Shown piece by piece: positions 17,588-26,900 of a stretch of DNA of 64,000 bases. Numbering within the stretch: position 1 is the stretch's first letter; each line of letters begins with the position of its first letter. The position numbers and the translations under genes are program-made. Under the pieces are notes generated by a model. It had not been told where the DNA came from, did not search any database, and worked only from the letters and a program-made list of their open reading frames with translations. The DNA lies in the NCBI RefSeq assembly GCF_022682305.1, contig NZ_CP093529.1:124001-188000 (forward strand), in the 5' to 3' direction. The DNA comes from Shinella zoogloeoides (GTDB lineage Bacteria; Pseudomonadota; Alphaproteobacteria; Rhizobiales; Rhizobiaceae).

Positions 17588-18671
17588 CCACTGGAATGCC
17601 CTGAACGACGCTCCCGTCTTCCCGCCCGAGCGCTTCGGCCTCGTCGCCGATAGGCTCGGCAGGATCCTGAAAACCCGGAACGATATCCTGCTGTTCCAGG
17701 CGGAGGCTGTCGTGGCGCTGGAGGCGGCAACAGCGAGCCTTGCCCGCCCGGGCCTGAAGGCGATCAACATCGTCACCAGTCCTTTCGGCGCATGGTTCGG
17801 CGGCTGGCTGCGGCGGGGCGGCGCGGAGGTGGTGACGCTTTCCGCCGAGCCGGCCCGCTCGATCGACGCCAAGGCCGTGACGGCCGCCTTCGATGCGCAT
17901 CCGGAAACGAAAGTCGTCATCTTCTGCCATGCGGAATCGGCGAACGGCGTGCTCAACCCGCTGGAGGAGATTGTCGTCGCCGCGCGTGCGCGGGGCATCG
18001 TGACGGTGGTGGATGCCGTCGCATCCGTCGGCGGCCATGCGCTGGATGTCGATGCGCTCGGCGTCGATATCGCCGTGATCGGGCCGCAGAAGTCGCTGGC
18101 CGGGCCGGCCGGCGTTTCGGCCCTCTCGGTCAGTCCGGCCGCATGGAGACTGATAACGGCCGAAGGCGGACCGCAGGATTCGACGCTGTCGCTGCTCGAT
18201 CGCAAGGCTTGGCTCGATGCCGGCCGCGGCGCGCTGCCCGGCACCTCCGCCGCACTGGAATTCTTCGCGCTGGAAGCTGCGCTCGACCGTTTCGAGGCGG
18301 AAGGCCCGGACGCCGTTCTCGTGCGCCATGCCCAAGCGGCAAAGGCCGCGCGCGAGGGGCTAATCGCGCTCGGGGCGCAGCCTTGGGCCGCGCCCGGCCG
18401 CGCGTCGCATCTCGTCACGACGGCAAGGTTGCCCGACGGCGTGGATGCGGAGGCCTTCCTTGCCGCCGCCGCCCATCTCGACACGGATATGTCGCCGGGT
18501 GTCGGCCCCGGCGCTGAAAACCTCGTGCGGCTCAACCACACCGGCAGGCGCGCCTGTTTCGAGGCGGTGCTCGGCAATGTCGCGGCCTATGGTATCGCCC
18601 TTCGCAAGCTCGGCCTCGAGGCGGATATCGCCACGGCCGCCGCGGCCGTCGCCGCGCATTATGCGGATTGA
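17577..18671 (+). CDS. PLP-dependent class V aminotransferase
   Basis: A 364-residue fold-type I enzyme of the alanine-glyoxylate / serine-pyruvate aminotransferase family. PLP lysine is Lys172 in IGPQKSLAGPAG, and the ring-binding aspartate is Asp146 in VVDAVASVGG. The substrate-binding region near the C terminus includes HLDTDMSPGVGPGAENLVRLNHTG. The start at 17577 follows AGGAAG by 7 nt and overlaps the ATPase by 11 bp, so it belongs to the importer operon. The likely role is transamination of the imported amino compound. The exact donor and acceptor cannot be told. Confidence 0.87.
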   Translation: MPFDHWNALNDAPVFPPERFGLVADRLGRILKTRNDILLFQAEAVVALEAATASLARPGLKAINIVTSPFGAWFGGWLRRGGAEVVTLSAEPARSIDAKAVTAAFDAHPETKVVIFCHAESANGVLNPLEEIVVAARARGIVTVVDAVASVGGHALDVDALGVDIAVIGPQKSLAGPAGVSALSVSPAAWRLITAEGGPQDSTLSLLDRKAWLDAGRGALPGTSAALEFFALEAALDRFEAEGPDAVLVRHAQAAKAAREGLIALGAQPWAAPGRASHLVTTARLPDGVDAEAFLAAAAHLDTDMSPGVGPGAENLVRLNHTGRRACFEAVLGNVAAYGIALRKLGLEADIATAAAAVAAHYAD

Positions 18672-18784
18672 GAAAAGCGGTGGTGCAAAGCCGCCGCGGC
18701 TTCCTGTTCGCCGCCGATCCCCGCGCGGGCTAGGCGGGCGCGGTCGTTGCCGTTAAAAGCATTTCCATCGCAAGGGAGGCGGGG

Positions 18785-19684
18785 ATGTCGTTTTTCGAGG
18801 CCGAAGAGGCCGTCTTTTCCAGTTTCGTGCTGGGCAACGCGCCGCTCAAGAAGCTTGCCGGCGGGTTCGACTGGGCCGAGGGTCCGATCTGGTTCGGCGA
18901 TCACGATTGCCTTCTGTTCTCCGACATTCCCAACAACCGCATGCTGCGCTGGAGCGCCACGCTCGGCATCACGACATTCCGCGAGCCGTCGAATTTTTCC
19001 AACGGCAACACGCGCGACCGGGAAGGCCGCCTCGTGACCTGCGAACACGGCACGCGCCGCGTCACGCGTACGGAGCACGATGGCGCCATCACCGTGATCG
19101 CTGACCGTTACGAGGGCAAGCCGCTGAACTCGCCCAACGACGTCGTCGTCGCCTCGGACGGTGCGATCTGGTTCACCGATCCGCACTACGGCATCGCTTC
19201 GGATTATGAGGGCACGCGCAGCGAGCAGGCGCTGCCCTGCAATGTCTACCGCGTCGATCCGCATTCGGGCCATGTCCGCGCCATGCTGACCGATTTCAAC
19301 TGCCCGAACGGCCTTGCCTTCAGCCCGGATGAAACGCGCCTCTACGTCGCCGATACCGGGCGCATTCACACGGACGATCCGCGCCACATCCGCGCCTTCG
19401 ACGTGGCGGCCAACGGGAGCCTGACGGGCGGCGACGTTTTCCATGCCATTTCGCCCGGTTGCGCGGACGGCATGCGCGTGGACGAGAACGGCAATCTCTG
19501 GTCCTCGGCGGGCGACGGCGTGCATTGCATCGCCCCTGATGGCCGGCGGCTCGGGAAAATCCTCGTGCCGGAGACGGTTTCGAACGTCTGCTTCGGCGGC
19601 CGGAACGGCCATCGCCTCTTCATCACCGCCACGACATCGCTCTATGCCGTGTCGCTCGCCGTGCGCGGCGCGCGACGGCCCTGA
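18785..19684 (+). CDS. SMP-30/gluconolactonase-family protein
   Basis: A 299-residue six-bladed beta-propeller hydrolase of the SMP-30/gluconolactonase/LRE-like family. Metal ligands fit the family: Glu32 (AEGPIW), Asn118 (SPNDVVV), Asn175 (CPNGLAFSPDE) and Asp228 (CADGM). There is no signal peptide. GGGAGGCGGGG immediately precedes the ATG at 18785. It is 113 bp after the aminotransferase on the same strand and may share its transcript. The family opens sugar lactones using one divalent cation. A link to the peptide-type importer is only contextual. Confidence 0.86.
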   Translation: MSFFEAEEAVFSSFVLGNAPLKKLAGGFDWAEGPIWFGDHDCLLFSDIPNNRMLRWSATLGITTFREPSNFSNGNTRDREGRLVTCEHGTRRVTRTEHDGAITVIADRYEGKPLNSPNDVVVASDGAIWFTDPHYGIASDYEGTRSEQALPCNVYRVDPHSGHVRAMLTDFNCPNGLAFSPDETRLYVADTGRIHTDDPRHIRAFDVAANGSLTGGDVFHAISPGCADGMRVDENGNLWSSAGDGVHCIAPDGRRLGKILVPETVSNVCFGGRNGHRLFITATTSLYAVSLAVRGARRP

Positions 19685-19771
19685 AGCAATGGCGGCGCGG
19701 AAGGGCAGATTCCGCTATCGCTCCCGGGTGCTTCCCGCCTATAATGCCCGCGGAGCGGAATGGGAGGCCCG

Positions 19772-20791
19772 ATGGCGGTGGATGTTCGGACATCGAAGGA
19801 GATGAGCGGGGCGGCGGCGCCGAAGGCGTTGCGCGTCGGTTTCATCCTGTCGAAGAGTTTCACCCTCTCCGCCTTCGCGCTGTTCGTGGATACGCTGCGG
19901 CTTGCCAGCGACAGCGAGGACCGCTCCCGCCGCGTCAACTGCGACTGGGACGTCATCAGCAGCACGCGCAACTTCATCTCCTCCTCGAGCGGCATCCAGG
20001 TCGCGCCGACCGCGCCCTTCGCCGATCCCTCCAGTTTCGACTACATCGCCGTCGTCGGCGGCCTCCTGAACGTGGAGGAGCCGATCGACAGCTACGCGAG
20101 GACCTATCTGCGCAAGGCGGCCGATGCGGGCGTCGGGCTGATCGGTCTCTGTACGGGCAGCTTCATCCTTGCCGAGGCGGGGCTGCTCAAGGGGCATACG
20201 GCCTGCGTGAGCTGGCTGCACCACCGCGATTTCCGCGCCCGCTATCCCGATATCGAGGCGACGTCGGAGCAGATCTTCCGCTTCGACGGCAAGGTCGCCA
20301 CCTGCGCCGGCGGCAGCAGCGTCGCCGACCTTGCGGCGACCCTGGTGCGCCACCATGTCGGCGAAGCGGCCGAGCGCAATGCGCTGGAAATCCTCCAGAT
20401 CCGCCACCGACGCGACGCTACCGACGTCCAGCCGCGCAATCCGCTGGGCCTCGAAGCGCGCGACCGCCGTGTGCATCTCGCCATCATGATGATGGAGCAG
20501 CACACGGAAGACCTGCTCTCCATCGACAGCATCGCCACGATGACGAACGTCTCCCGCCGCCAGCTCGAACGCCTGTTCGAGAGCGACATGGGCGCCTCGC
20601 CGAGCGCGATCTACATGAAGATCCGCATGGCTGCCGCGTTGACCATGGTGATGCGCACCAACAAGCCGCTGATCGAGATCGCGCTTGAGACCGGCTTCGA
20701 GAGCCTGTCGCATTTCACCCGGCGCTTCCGCGCCGCCTTCGGCGATACGCCTTCGCAGATCCGCCGCGACGGCCGCCGCCAGGCAAGCTGA
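19772..20791 (+). CDS. GlxA-type AraC-family transcriptional regulator with DJ-1/PfpI domain
   Basis: A 339-residue regulator. The N-terminal class I glutamine amidotransferase-like (DJ-1/PfpI) domain covers about residues 15-200, with its nucleophile-elbow cysteine at Cys127 (IGLCTGSFILAEAGLL). A C-terminal AraC double helix-turn-helix spans about 241-331 and ends in FESLSHFTRRFRAAFGDTPSQIRR. Proteins of this layout control carnitine, betaine, arginine or related amine catabolism in pseudomonads and rhizobia. The start at 19772 has GGGAGG 4 nt upstream; an in-frame ATG at 19760 is also possible. It may regulate the upstream importer/aminotransferase unit, which is inference. Confidence 0.87.
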   Translation: MAVDVRTSKEMSGAAAPKALRVGFILSKSFTLSAFALFVDTLRLASDSEDRSRRVNCDWDVISSTRNFISSSSGIQVAPTAPFADPSSFDYIAVVGGLLNVEEPIDSYARTYLRKAADAGVGLIGLCTGSFILAEAGLLKGHTACVSWLHHRDFRARYPDIEATSEQIFRFDGKVATCAGGSSVADLAATLVRHHVGEAAERNALEILQIRHRRDATDVQPRNPLGLEARDRRVHLAIMMMEQHTEDLLSIDSIATMTNVSRRQLERLFESDMGASPSAIYMKIRMAAALTMVMRTNKPLIEIALETGFESLSHFTRRFRAAFGDTPSQIRRDGRRQAS

Positions 20792-20812
20792 CGGCAATTC
20801 TCCCTGCGACTT

Positions 20813-20837
20813 GGAACCAAGCCGCCCGCCATCCGTT
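20813..20837 (+). promoter_or_regulatory. EcfG/RpoE2-type general stress promoter
   Basis: GGAAC (20813-20817) is followed after 16 bases by CGTT (20834-20837). This matches the alphaproteobacterial EcfG consensus GGAAC-N16/17-CGTT exactly. The predicted transcription start is about 20 bases before the ATG at 20867. Confidence 0.75.
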
Positions 20838-20866
20838 CGTTCCTCATCGCTGACAAGGAGACCGCA

Positions 20867-21190
20867 ATGGCAAGCAACGACGTTCAATCCCAGATTTCCG
20901 CTCTCCGCGACGAGATCGCCGCCCTTCAGAAGGACCTCGGCGAGCGGGGTGCCGAAGCCTATGAGACGATGCGCGAGCGCGCTGGCAATGCGATGGACGC
21001 TGCCCGCCCCGCCGTTCGCTCGGCCACGAAATATGTCCGCAATGAAGGCGCGGCCGTGGCGCAGGCTGCCCGGGAGCATCCCGCCGCCCTTTCGGGCGTG
21101 GTGCTGACGGCCGGGATCGCCGGCATGGTCGTCGGCTATCTGCTCGGCTCCCTGGAAAGCGAGCCGCCCCGCCGCCAACGCTGGTTCTGA
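20867..21190 (+). CDS. Small membrane-anchored DUF883/ElaB-YqjD-like protein (EcfG regulon candidate)
   Basis: A 107-residue protein: a charged, helical N-terminal two-thirds (residues 5-70, likely coiled coil) and a single C-terminal membrane segment at about 74-94 (LSGVVLTAGIAGMVVGYLLG) with a basic tail. This is the layout of the YqjD/ElaB family, which in E. coli tethers ribosomes or membranes in stationary phase. AAGGAG precedes the ATG at 20867. The gene has a full EcfG-type promoter and a bidirectional terminator shared with a convergent relative. The molecular role here is unknown. Confidence 0.82.
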   Translation: MASNDVQSQISALRDEIAALQKDLGERGAEAYETMRERAGNAMDAARPAVRSATKYVRNEGAAVAQAAREHPAALSGVVLTAGIAGMVVGYLLGSLESEPPRRQRWF

Positions 21191-21197
21191 GGACAAT

Positions 21198-21224
21198 AAA
21201 AAGCCCGGCCATGCCGGGCTTTTT
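21198..21224. terminator. Bidirectional Rho-independent terminator
   Basis: Symmetrical AAAAAGCCCGGC-CAT-GCCGGGCTTTTT between two convergent genes. The GC stem is 7 bp, with an A-run upstream and T-run downstream, so it can stop transcription from both sides. It serves the gene ending at 21190 and the minus-strand gene ending at 21245. Confidence 0.9.
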
Positions 21225-21244
21225 CATAAGCGCAAGGCGCTTTC

Positions 21245-21550
21245 TCACCGGTGGCGCAGGCCGAAGAGGTAGCCGATGAAGGCCGCGCCGGCCAGGGCCG
21301 CGAGCGGATTGGCCTGGATCGTGCGGCGGGCTTCCTCGCGCAGCGACTCCGCCTTGGCGACCGCGATCTGCCCGGTGCCTTCGGCGATCAGCCCCGCGGA
21401 TTCCTTCATCCGGCCGATCTCAGCCTTCAGCGCCTCGATCTGCTCGTTGATCGTGGCCTCCGCTTCTGCGGCCTTCGCCTCTTGCGAAATGCTGTCGCGC
21501 CCCTCAACGACGCCAAGCGTGCGTTTGCCGGTGCTCTTTTCGTCAGCCAT
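21245..21550 (-). CDS. Second small membrane-anchored DUF883/YqjD-like protein
   Basis: A 101-residue protein with a helical, charged N-terminal region (about residues 20-78, including alternating Glu/Ala/Lys repeats) and one C-terminal membrane segment at about 82-98 (PLAALAGAAFIGYLFGL) with a basic end. The layout matches the convergent gene at 20867, so the two are likely functional relatives. The start at 21550 is set by AGGAG 8 nt upstream; an ATG at 21556 would be only 2 nt from it. An EcfG-like promoter lies about 40 bp upstream. It is probably a stationary-phase or stress membrane protein. Confidence 0.8.
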   Translation of the reverse strand: MADEKSTGKRTLGVVEGRDSISQEAKAAEAEATINEQIEALKAEIGRMKESAGLIAEGTGQIAVAKAESLREEARRTIQANPLAALAGAAFIGYLFGLRHR

Positions 21551-21589
21551 GGACATGTCTCCTGGATTGATGGGAATGGCGACAGGAAG

Positions 21590-21614
21590 AACTTCCGCCG
21601 CGCCGGTTGGTTCC
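21590..21614 (-). promoter_or_regulatory. EcfG/RpoE2-type promoter for the minus-strand DUF883-like gene
   Basis: On the minus strand GGAAC (21614-21610) is followed after 17 bases by GTT (21592-21590), preceded by A rather than C. Spacing is right for EcfG and the predicted start site is about 33 nt before the ATG at 21550. Confidence 0.62.
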
Positions 21615-21677
21615 CGGCAATGATTCAAACTGTGATCGTTCCGGCGGGAAAGCCTGATTGACTCTTCTCGGAATTGA

Positions 21678-21692
21678 GAACAAATAGAGAAC
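21678..21692. promoter_or_regulatory. LexA (SOS) box of the imuA-imuB-dnaE2 operon
   Basis: GAAC-AAATAGA-GAAC matches the alphaproteobacterial LexA site (GTTC-N7-GTTC on the other strand). It lies 32 bp before imuA and just downstream of a TTGACT -35-like element (21658-21663), so LexA would cover the promoter. Confidence 0.88.
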
Positions 21693-21723
21693 AATTATCT
21701 ATCAACCGGGAGCCGCCAAGCCG

Positions 21724-22482
21724 ATGTCCGCCTCCGCCCATGCCGTTGTCGCCGACCTGCGCGACCGCATCCGGCAGTTCGACGGCCGCGCCCTGCGCGA
21801 CCGGGCGGTGCTGCCCTTCGGCGTGCCGGAGATCGACGAAAGGCTGCCGGGCGGCGGGCTGGCGCTCGCCAGCCTGCATGAGATTTACGGCGGCGGCAAT
21901 GATGCGGTCGAGGGCGCGGCGGCCATGCTCTTTGCCGCGGGCATCGCGGCGCGCACCAGGGGGCAGGTGCTCTGGTGTCTGACGCGGCCCGATCTCTTCG
22001 CCCCGGCGCTGGCGCAGGCGGGCCTTGCGCCCGGTCGCGTCCTCTATGTGGAGGCGCGCGACGAGAAGAGCCTGCTCCTCTGTTTCGAGGAGGGGTTGCG
22101 CCATGGCGGGCTGGGCGCTGTCGTGGCGGAGGTCGCGCGCTTGTCGATGACCGCTTCACGCCGCCTGCAACTCGCCGCGGAAGCCGGCGGCACGCTCGGC
22201 ATCGCCCTGCGCCGTTTCCGGCACCGGCGGGAAGTGGGGACGTTCCTGTTGCCCACGGCCGCCGTGACGCGCTGGCAGGTGTCCGTCGCCCCGTCGGCGC
22301 CGCTTCCCGTACCGGGTGTCGGTCGGGCGCGGTGGCGGCTGGAACTCACGCGCTGCCGGGCAGGGGAGGCGGCGGAATTCGAAGTGGAGGCATCCGATGC
22401 CGAGGGTCGTATCGCTTTTTCTTCCCGGCTGGCCGATCGATCGCCTGCGGCGGGCCATGGGCGCTTCAGCGCCTCCGCCTGA
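21724..22482 (+). CDS. imuA: Mutasome accessory protein ImuA
   Basis: A 252-residue RecA/SulA-related protein, the first gene of the SOS mutagenesis cassette. It has LPFGVPEIDERLPGGGLALASLHEIYG, the typical ImuA opening of the RecA-like core, but the phosphate-binding loop is degenerate. The family helps ImuB and DnaE2 act at lesions during translesion synthesis. It follows a LexA box, and the ATG at 21724 has a GGGAG site about 11 nt upstream. It overlaps imuB by 86 bp in a different frame, unusually long but compatible with strong coupling. Confidence 0.92.
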   Translation: MSASAHAVVADLRDRIRQFDGRALRDRAVLPFGVPEIDERLPGGGLALASLHEIYGGGNDAVEGAAAMLFAAGIAARTRGQVLWCLTRPDLFAPALAQAGLAPGRVLYVEARDEKSLLLCFEEGLRHGGLGAVVAEVARLSMTASRRLQLAAEAGGTLGIALRRFRHRREVGTFLLPTAAVTRWQVSVAPSAPLPVPGVGRARWRLELTRCRAGEAAEFEVEASDAEGRIAFSSRLADRSPAAGHGRFSASA

Positions 22483-23920
22483 CGCACGGCTCGTCCTCGT
22501 CGGGCGCGAGGGATCGCGCCGCGTCGTGACGGCGGTGAGCCGGCCGGCGGAAACGGCGGGACTGCGCGTCGGCATGCCGCTCACCAAGGCTCATGCGCTG
22601 CTGCCCGACATCCTGACCATGCCGGCCGATCCCGCTGCGGACGCGGCCGCGCTGGAGCGTCTCGCGCTCTGGGCATTGCAGCACTATGCGCCCATCGTCG
22701 CGCCGGATCCGCCGGACGGCCTTGTCATCGACACGACGGGAGCCGATCATCTGCATGGCGGTGAGACGCGCATGCTGGGCGGCCTCGTCAACCGCCTTTC
22801 CGCCTCCGGCATTTTCGCCCGCGCGGCCATCGCCGATACGCGGGGTGCGGCCTATGCCGCCGCGCGCTTTCTGGCCGATCCCGTCTGTGTCGTCCCGGAT
22901 GGTGCGGTGGGGGAGGCCGTCGCGCGCCTGCCGCTTGCGGGGCTGCGCATTCCGCCGGAAACCGTGACGGGCCTGCATGTGCTCGGCTTTTCCACGATCG
23001 GCGATGTGCTCGCCGTGCCGCGCGCGCCGCTCGTCCTGCGCTTCGGCGCGCTGCTGGGCCGCCGGCTCGACCAGATACAGGGCACGGTCTCGGAGCCGGT
23101 CGATCCGCTGCGCGACCCGGAGCTGGCGACGGTCCGCAAGGTTTTCGGCGAACCCATCGGCGCGCCCGAGACCATTGCCCGTTATACGGCCGGCCTCGTG
23201 CACGATCTTTGCCAGGTTCTGGAACGGCGTGGCCTCGGCGCGCGTCGGCTCGATCTGCTCTTCCGCCGCGTCGATAATTCCCTGCAGGCGATCCGCATCG
23301 GCACGGCGCGGGCGGCGCGTGACGAGAAGCGCCTGACCCGGCTCATCTGCGACCGGATCGAGACGATCGATCCGGGTTTCGGCATCGAGATCATGGACCT
23401 GACCGCGACGCTTGCCGAACCGCTCGTCCTGCAACAGGCCGCCACGTCGCTGATCGAGGAGGAGACAGCGGATCTTGCCGGCCTCGTCGATGTCATCGCC
23501 AACCGTATCGGCGCGCGCCGCCTTTACCGCATCGCGCCGGTGGAGAGCGACGTGCCGGAGCGCTCCGTGCGCCGCATCGCGCCGCTCGCCCCGGATGACG
23601 GCGGGACATGGCAGGGCCGCTGGCCGCGCCCCGCGCGCCTGCTCGCGCGGCCGGAGCCGATCGAGGTCATGGCACTGCTGCCCGACCAGCCACCCGCCTT
23701 CTTCATCTGGCGTGGCGTGCGGCGGCACGTGAAATGCGCCGACGGCCCGGAGCGGATATTCGGTGAATGGTGGAAGCGCGACGCCGAGCTTGCCGCCGTG
23801 CGCGATTATTTCCAGGTGGAGGACATGGAGGGGGAGCGGTTCTGGCTGTTCCGCTCGGGAGACGAGGAGCAGGCGACAAGCGGGATCGGCCGCTGGTTCC
23901 TGCACGGGGTCTTCGCATGA
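22397..23920 (+). CDS. imuB: ImuB, inactive Y-family polymerase homologue
   Basis: A 507-residue Y-family-like protein. Where active Y-family polymerases carry the first catalytic aspartates (DMDAFF-like), this one reads SLFLPGWPIDRL. The SIDE motif reads VIDTTGADHL, without the glutamate. It is therefore predicted to be catalytically dead, as known for ImuB. The family bridges the beta clamp, ImuA and DnaE2. The start at 22397 has GGAGG 6 nt upstream and lies inside the end of imuA. The stop overlaps dnaE2 by ATGA, so the cassette is one coupled operon. Confidence 0.93.
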   Translation: MPRVVSLFLPGWPIDRLRRAMGASAPPPDARLVLVGREGSRRVVTAVSRPAETAGLRVGMPLTKAHALLPDILTMPADPAADAAALERLALWALQHYAPIVAPDPPDGLVIDTTGADHLHGGETRMLGGLVNRLSASGIFARAAIADTRGAAYAAARFLADPVCVVPDGAVGEAVARLPLAGLRIPPETVTGLHVLGFSTIGDVLAVPRAPLVLRFGALLGRRLDQIQGTVSEPVDPLRDPELATVRKVFGEPIGAPETIARYTAGLVHDLCQVLERRGLGARRLDLLFRRVDNSLQAIRIGTARAARDEKRLTRLICDRIETIDPGFGIEIMDLTATLAEPLVLQQAATSLIEEETADLAGLVDVIANRIGARRLYRIAPVESDVPERSVRRIAPLAPDDGGTWQGRWPRPARLLARPEPIEVMALLPDQPPAFFIWRGVRRHVKCADGPERIFGEWWKRDAELAAVRDYFQVEDMEGERFWLFRSGDEEQATSGIGRWFLHGVFA

Positions 23921-26900
23921 AACCGTATTATGCCGAGCTGCAGGTCACATCGCATTTCTCGTTCCTGCGCGGGGCGAGCAGCGCGGCGGAACTGTTTGTG
24001 CAGGCAAGCGCACTCGGCATCGACGCTCTTGCCGTGGTGGATCGCAACAGTCTCGCGGGTGTCGTGCAGGCCCACAAGGCGGCGAAGGAACTGCCGCCGG
24101 ATGCGCCTCAGGTCCGCCTCGTCGTCGGCTGCCGGCTCGATCTCGTCGACGGCATGTCCCTGCTGGTGTACCCCACCGACCGCGAGGCCTATGCCCGCCT
24201 CTGCCGCCTGCTGACCATCGGCAAGAAGAAGGCCGGCAAGGGCAAGTGCCATCTCGACTGGGCCGATGTCGTGGAATGGAACGAGGGCCTTCTCGCCGTG
24301 CTGGTGCCGGAGGAGGCCGACGAGGAGACGGCATTGCGGCTGCGCCGCCTGCGCGAAACCTTCGGTGATCGCGCCTACCTAGCCCTCACGCTGCGCCGCC
24401 GCCCGAACGACCAGCTTCGCCTCTTCGCGCTCTCCAACCTCGCCGCGCAGCACCGCGTGCCCACCGTCGTCACCAACGACGTGCTCTACCACGAGCCTGC
24501 CCGGCGCATGCTGCAGGACATCGTCACCTGCATCCGCCACAACGTCACCATCGACAATGCCGGCTTCCTGCGCGAACGCCACGCCGACCGCTACCTGAAG
24601 CCACCGAAGGAGATGCACCGCCTCTTCTCCCGCTACCCGGAGGCGCTGGCCCGGACGCGGGAAATCGCCGGGCGCTGCCGGTTCTCACTGGACGAGCTGC
24701 AATACCAGTACCCGGACGAGAAGGAATATGCGCATCTCACGCCGCAGGAGGCGCTGGAGAAGTATACTTGGGAGGGGGCGGCCGCGTGTTATCCCGGTGG
24801 CATCCCGGACAAGGTTCGCGGCAAGCTCATCCACGAGCTGACGCTCATCGCGCATATGCGATACGCCCCGTATTTCCTCACGGTCCGGTCCATCGTGGAA
24901 TATGCCCGCTCCATCGATATCCTGTGCCAGGGGCGCGGCTCGGCGGCCAACAGCGCGGTTTGCTACGTGCTCGGCATCACTGCCATCGACCCGATGGTGA
25001 ATGGTCTTCTCTTCGAACGCTTCGTTTCCGAGCAGCGCGGCGAGCCGCCCGATATCGATGTGGATTTCGAGCACGAGCGTCGGGAGGAAGTAATCAAGTG
25101 GATTTACGACACCTATGGCACGGATCGCTCCGCCCTCTGCGCCACCGTCATCCGCTACCGCTCGCGGGCGGCCATGCGCGATGTCGGGCGGGCGCTGGGC
25201 CTGCCGGAGGACGTGCTGAAGTCACTGTCCTCGCAGGTCTGGGGCTGGTCCAACGACCTGCCGCAAAGTCACGCCGTCGGTGCCGGCCTCAATGTGGATG
25301 ATCGCCGCATAAAACTGCTGTTCGAGCTTGCCCGCCAGTTGATCGACAGGCCCCGGCACCTCTCGCAGCATCCGGGCGGCTTCGTGCTGACGCGCGACCG
25401 GCTGGACGATCTCGTGCCCATCGAGCCGGCGGCCATGGACGGGCGGCAGGTGATCGAATGGGACAAGGACGATATCGAATACCTGAAATTCATGAAGGTC
25501 GATGTGCTGGCGCTCGGCATGCTCACCTGCATGCGCCGCGCCTTCGATTTTTTGAAGGAGCACAAGGGAAAGACCTACGATCTCAAAACCATCCCGGAAG
25601 ATGACGAGGCGACCTACGAGATGATCTCGAAGGCTGACACGATCGGCACTTTCCAGATCGAAAGCCGCGCGCAGATGTCCATGCTGCCGCGCCTTCAGCC
25701 GAAGGAATTCTATGACATCGTCATTCAGGTGGCGATCGTTCGGCCGGGGCCAATACAGGGGGACATGGTGCATCCCTATTTGCGCCGACGGCAAGGGTTG
25801 GAGGCTGTCGAATATCCCCAGCCCGCTTTTGAGATGGTCCTGAAAAGGACGTTGGGGGTGCCTCTGTTTCAGGAACAAGCGATGCAGGTCGCGATTGAGT
25901 GCGCTGGATTTGAAGCTGGTCGGGCCGACCAGCTACGTCGGGCGATGGCGACTTTCAAGCAGACAGGCGGGGTGGACAAATTCCGGGACGAACTGCGCGA
26001 TGGCATGATTGAAAAGGGCTATGCCAAGGAATTCGCCGAGCGCATGTGCCGCCAGCTCGAAGGCTTCGGCTCCTATGGCTTTCCGGAAAGCCATGCCTAT
26101 AGCTTCGCCATCATAGCCTATGCCTCGGCCTGGATGAAGTGCCATCACCCGGACGTCTTCTGCGCGGCGCTGCTCAATTCCCAGCCGATGGGGTTCTATG
26201 CGCCGGCGCAGATCGTGCGCGATGCGCGCGAGCATGGGGTGGAAGTGCGGCCGGTCTGCGTCAACCGGAGCCGGTGGGACTGTACGCTGGAGCCGGCGGA
26301 AGAGACGGGACGGTTTGCGGTCCGGCTGGGATTGCGGCTGGTGAAGGGACTGAGCAACAAGGAGGCAGGTAAGATGGTCGCCAACCGGGAGGAGGAGCCT
26401 TTCGTTTCTGTCGATGACGTCTGGCGCCGTGCGGACCTTCCGGCCGATGCGCTGGTCCGGCTTGCGGAGGCGGATGCCTTCCTGCCGTCGCTCGGCCTTT
26501 CCCGTCGGGAGGCGCTGTGGGCGATCCGGGGGCTTCGGGACGAGCCTCTGCCGCTCTTCTCGGCCGCCGCCGCGCGGGAGGCGGCGGTGGTTCCCGAACT
26601 CAGCGAGCCGGCGGTGGCGCTGCGCCCCATGGCGACAGGCGGCGAGGTGGTGGAGGACTATGGCCATGTCGGCCTGACGCTCAGGGCGCATCCGGTAAGT
26701 TTCCTGCGCGAAAGCCTCACGCGCCGCCGCTTCCTCACTTGCGCGGAGGCGACGCGGCTCAAGGATCGCCGCAAGGTCGAGACGGCCGGTATCGTGCTCG
26801 TGCGCCAGCAGCCGGGTTCGGCCAAGGGCGTCATCTTCGTGACCATCGAGGACGAGATGGGCATCGCCAACCTCGTCGTCTGGCGCAAGGTCTTCCTCGC

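Noticed and set aside
25680..26000. Possible frameshift or recombination patch inside dnaE2
   Set aside because: Local codon choice is somewhat less GC-biased, but the frame is uninterrupted and conserved polymerase segments continue on both sides.
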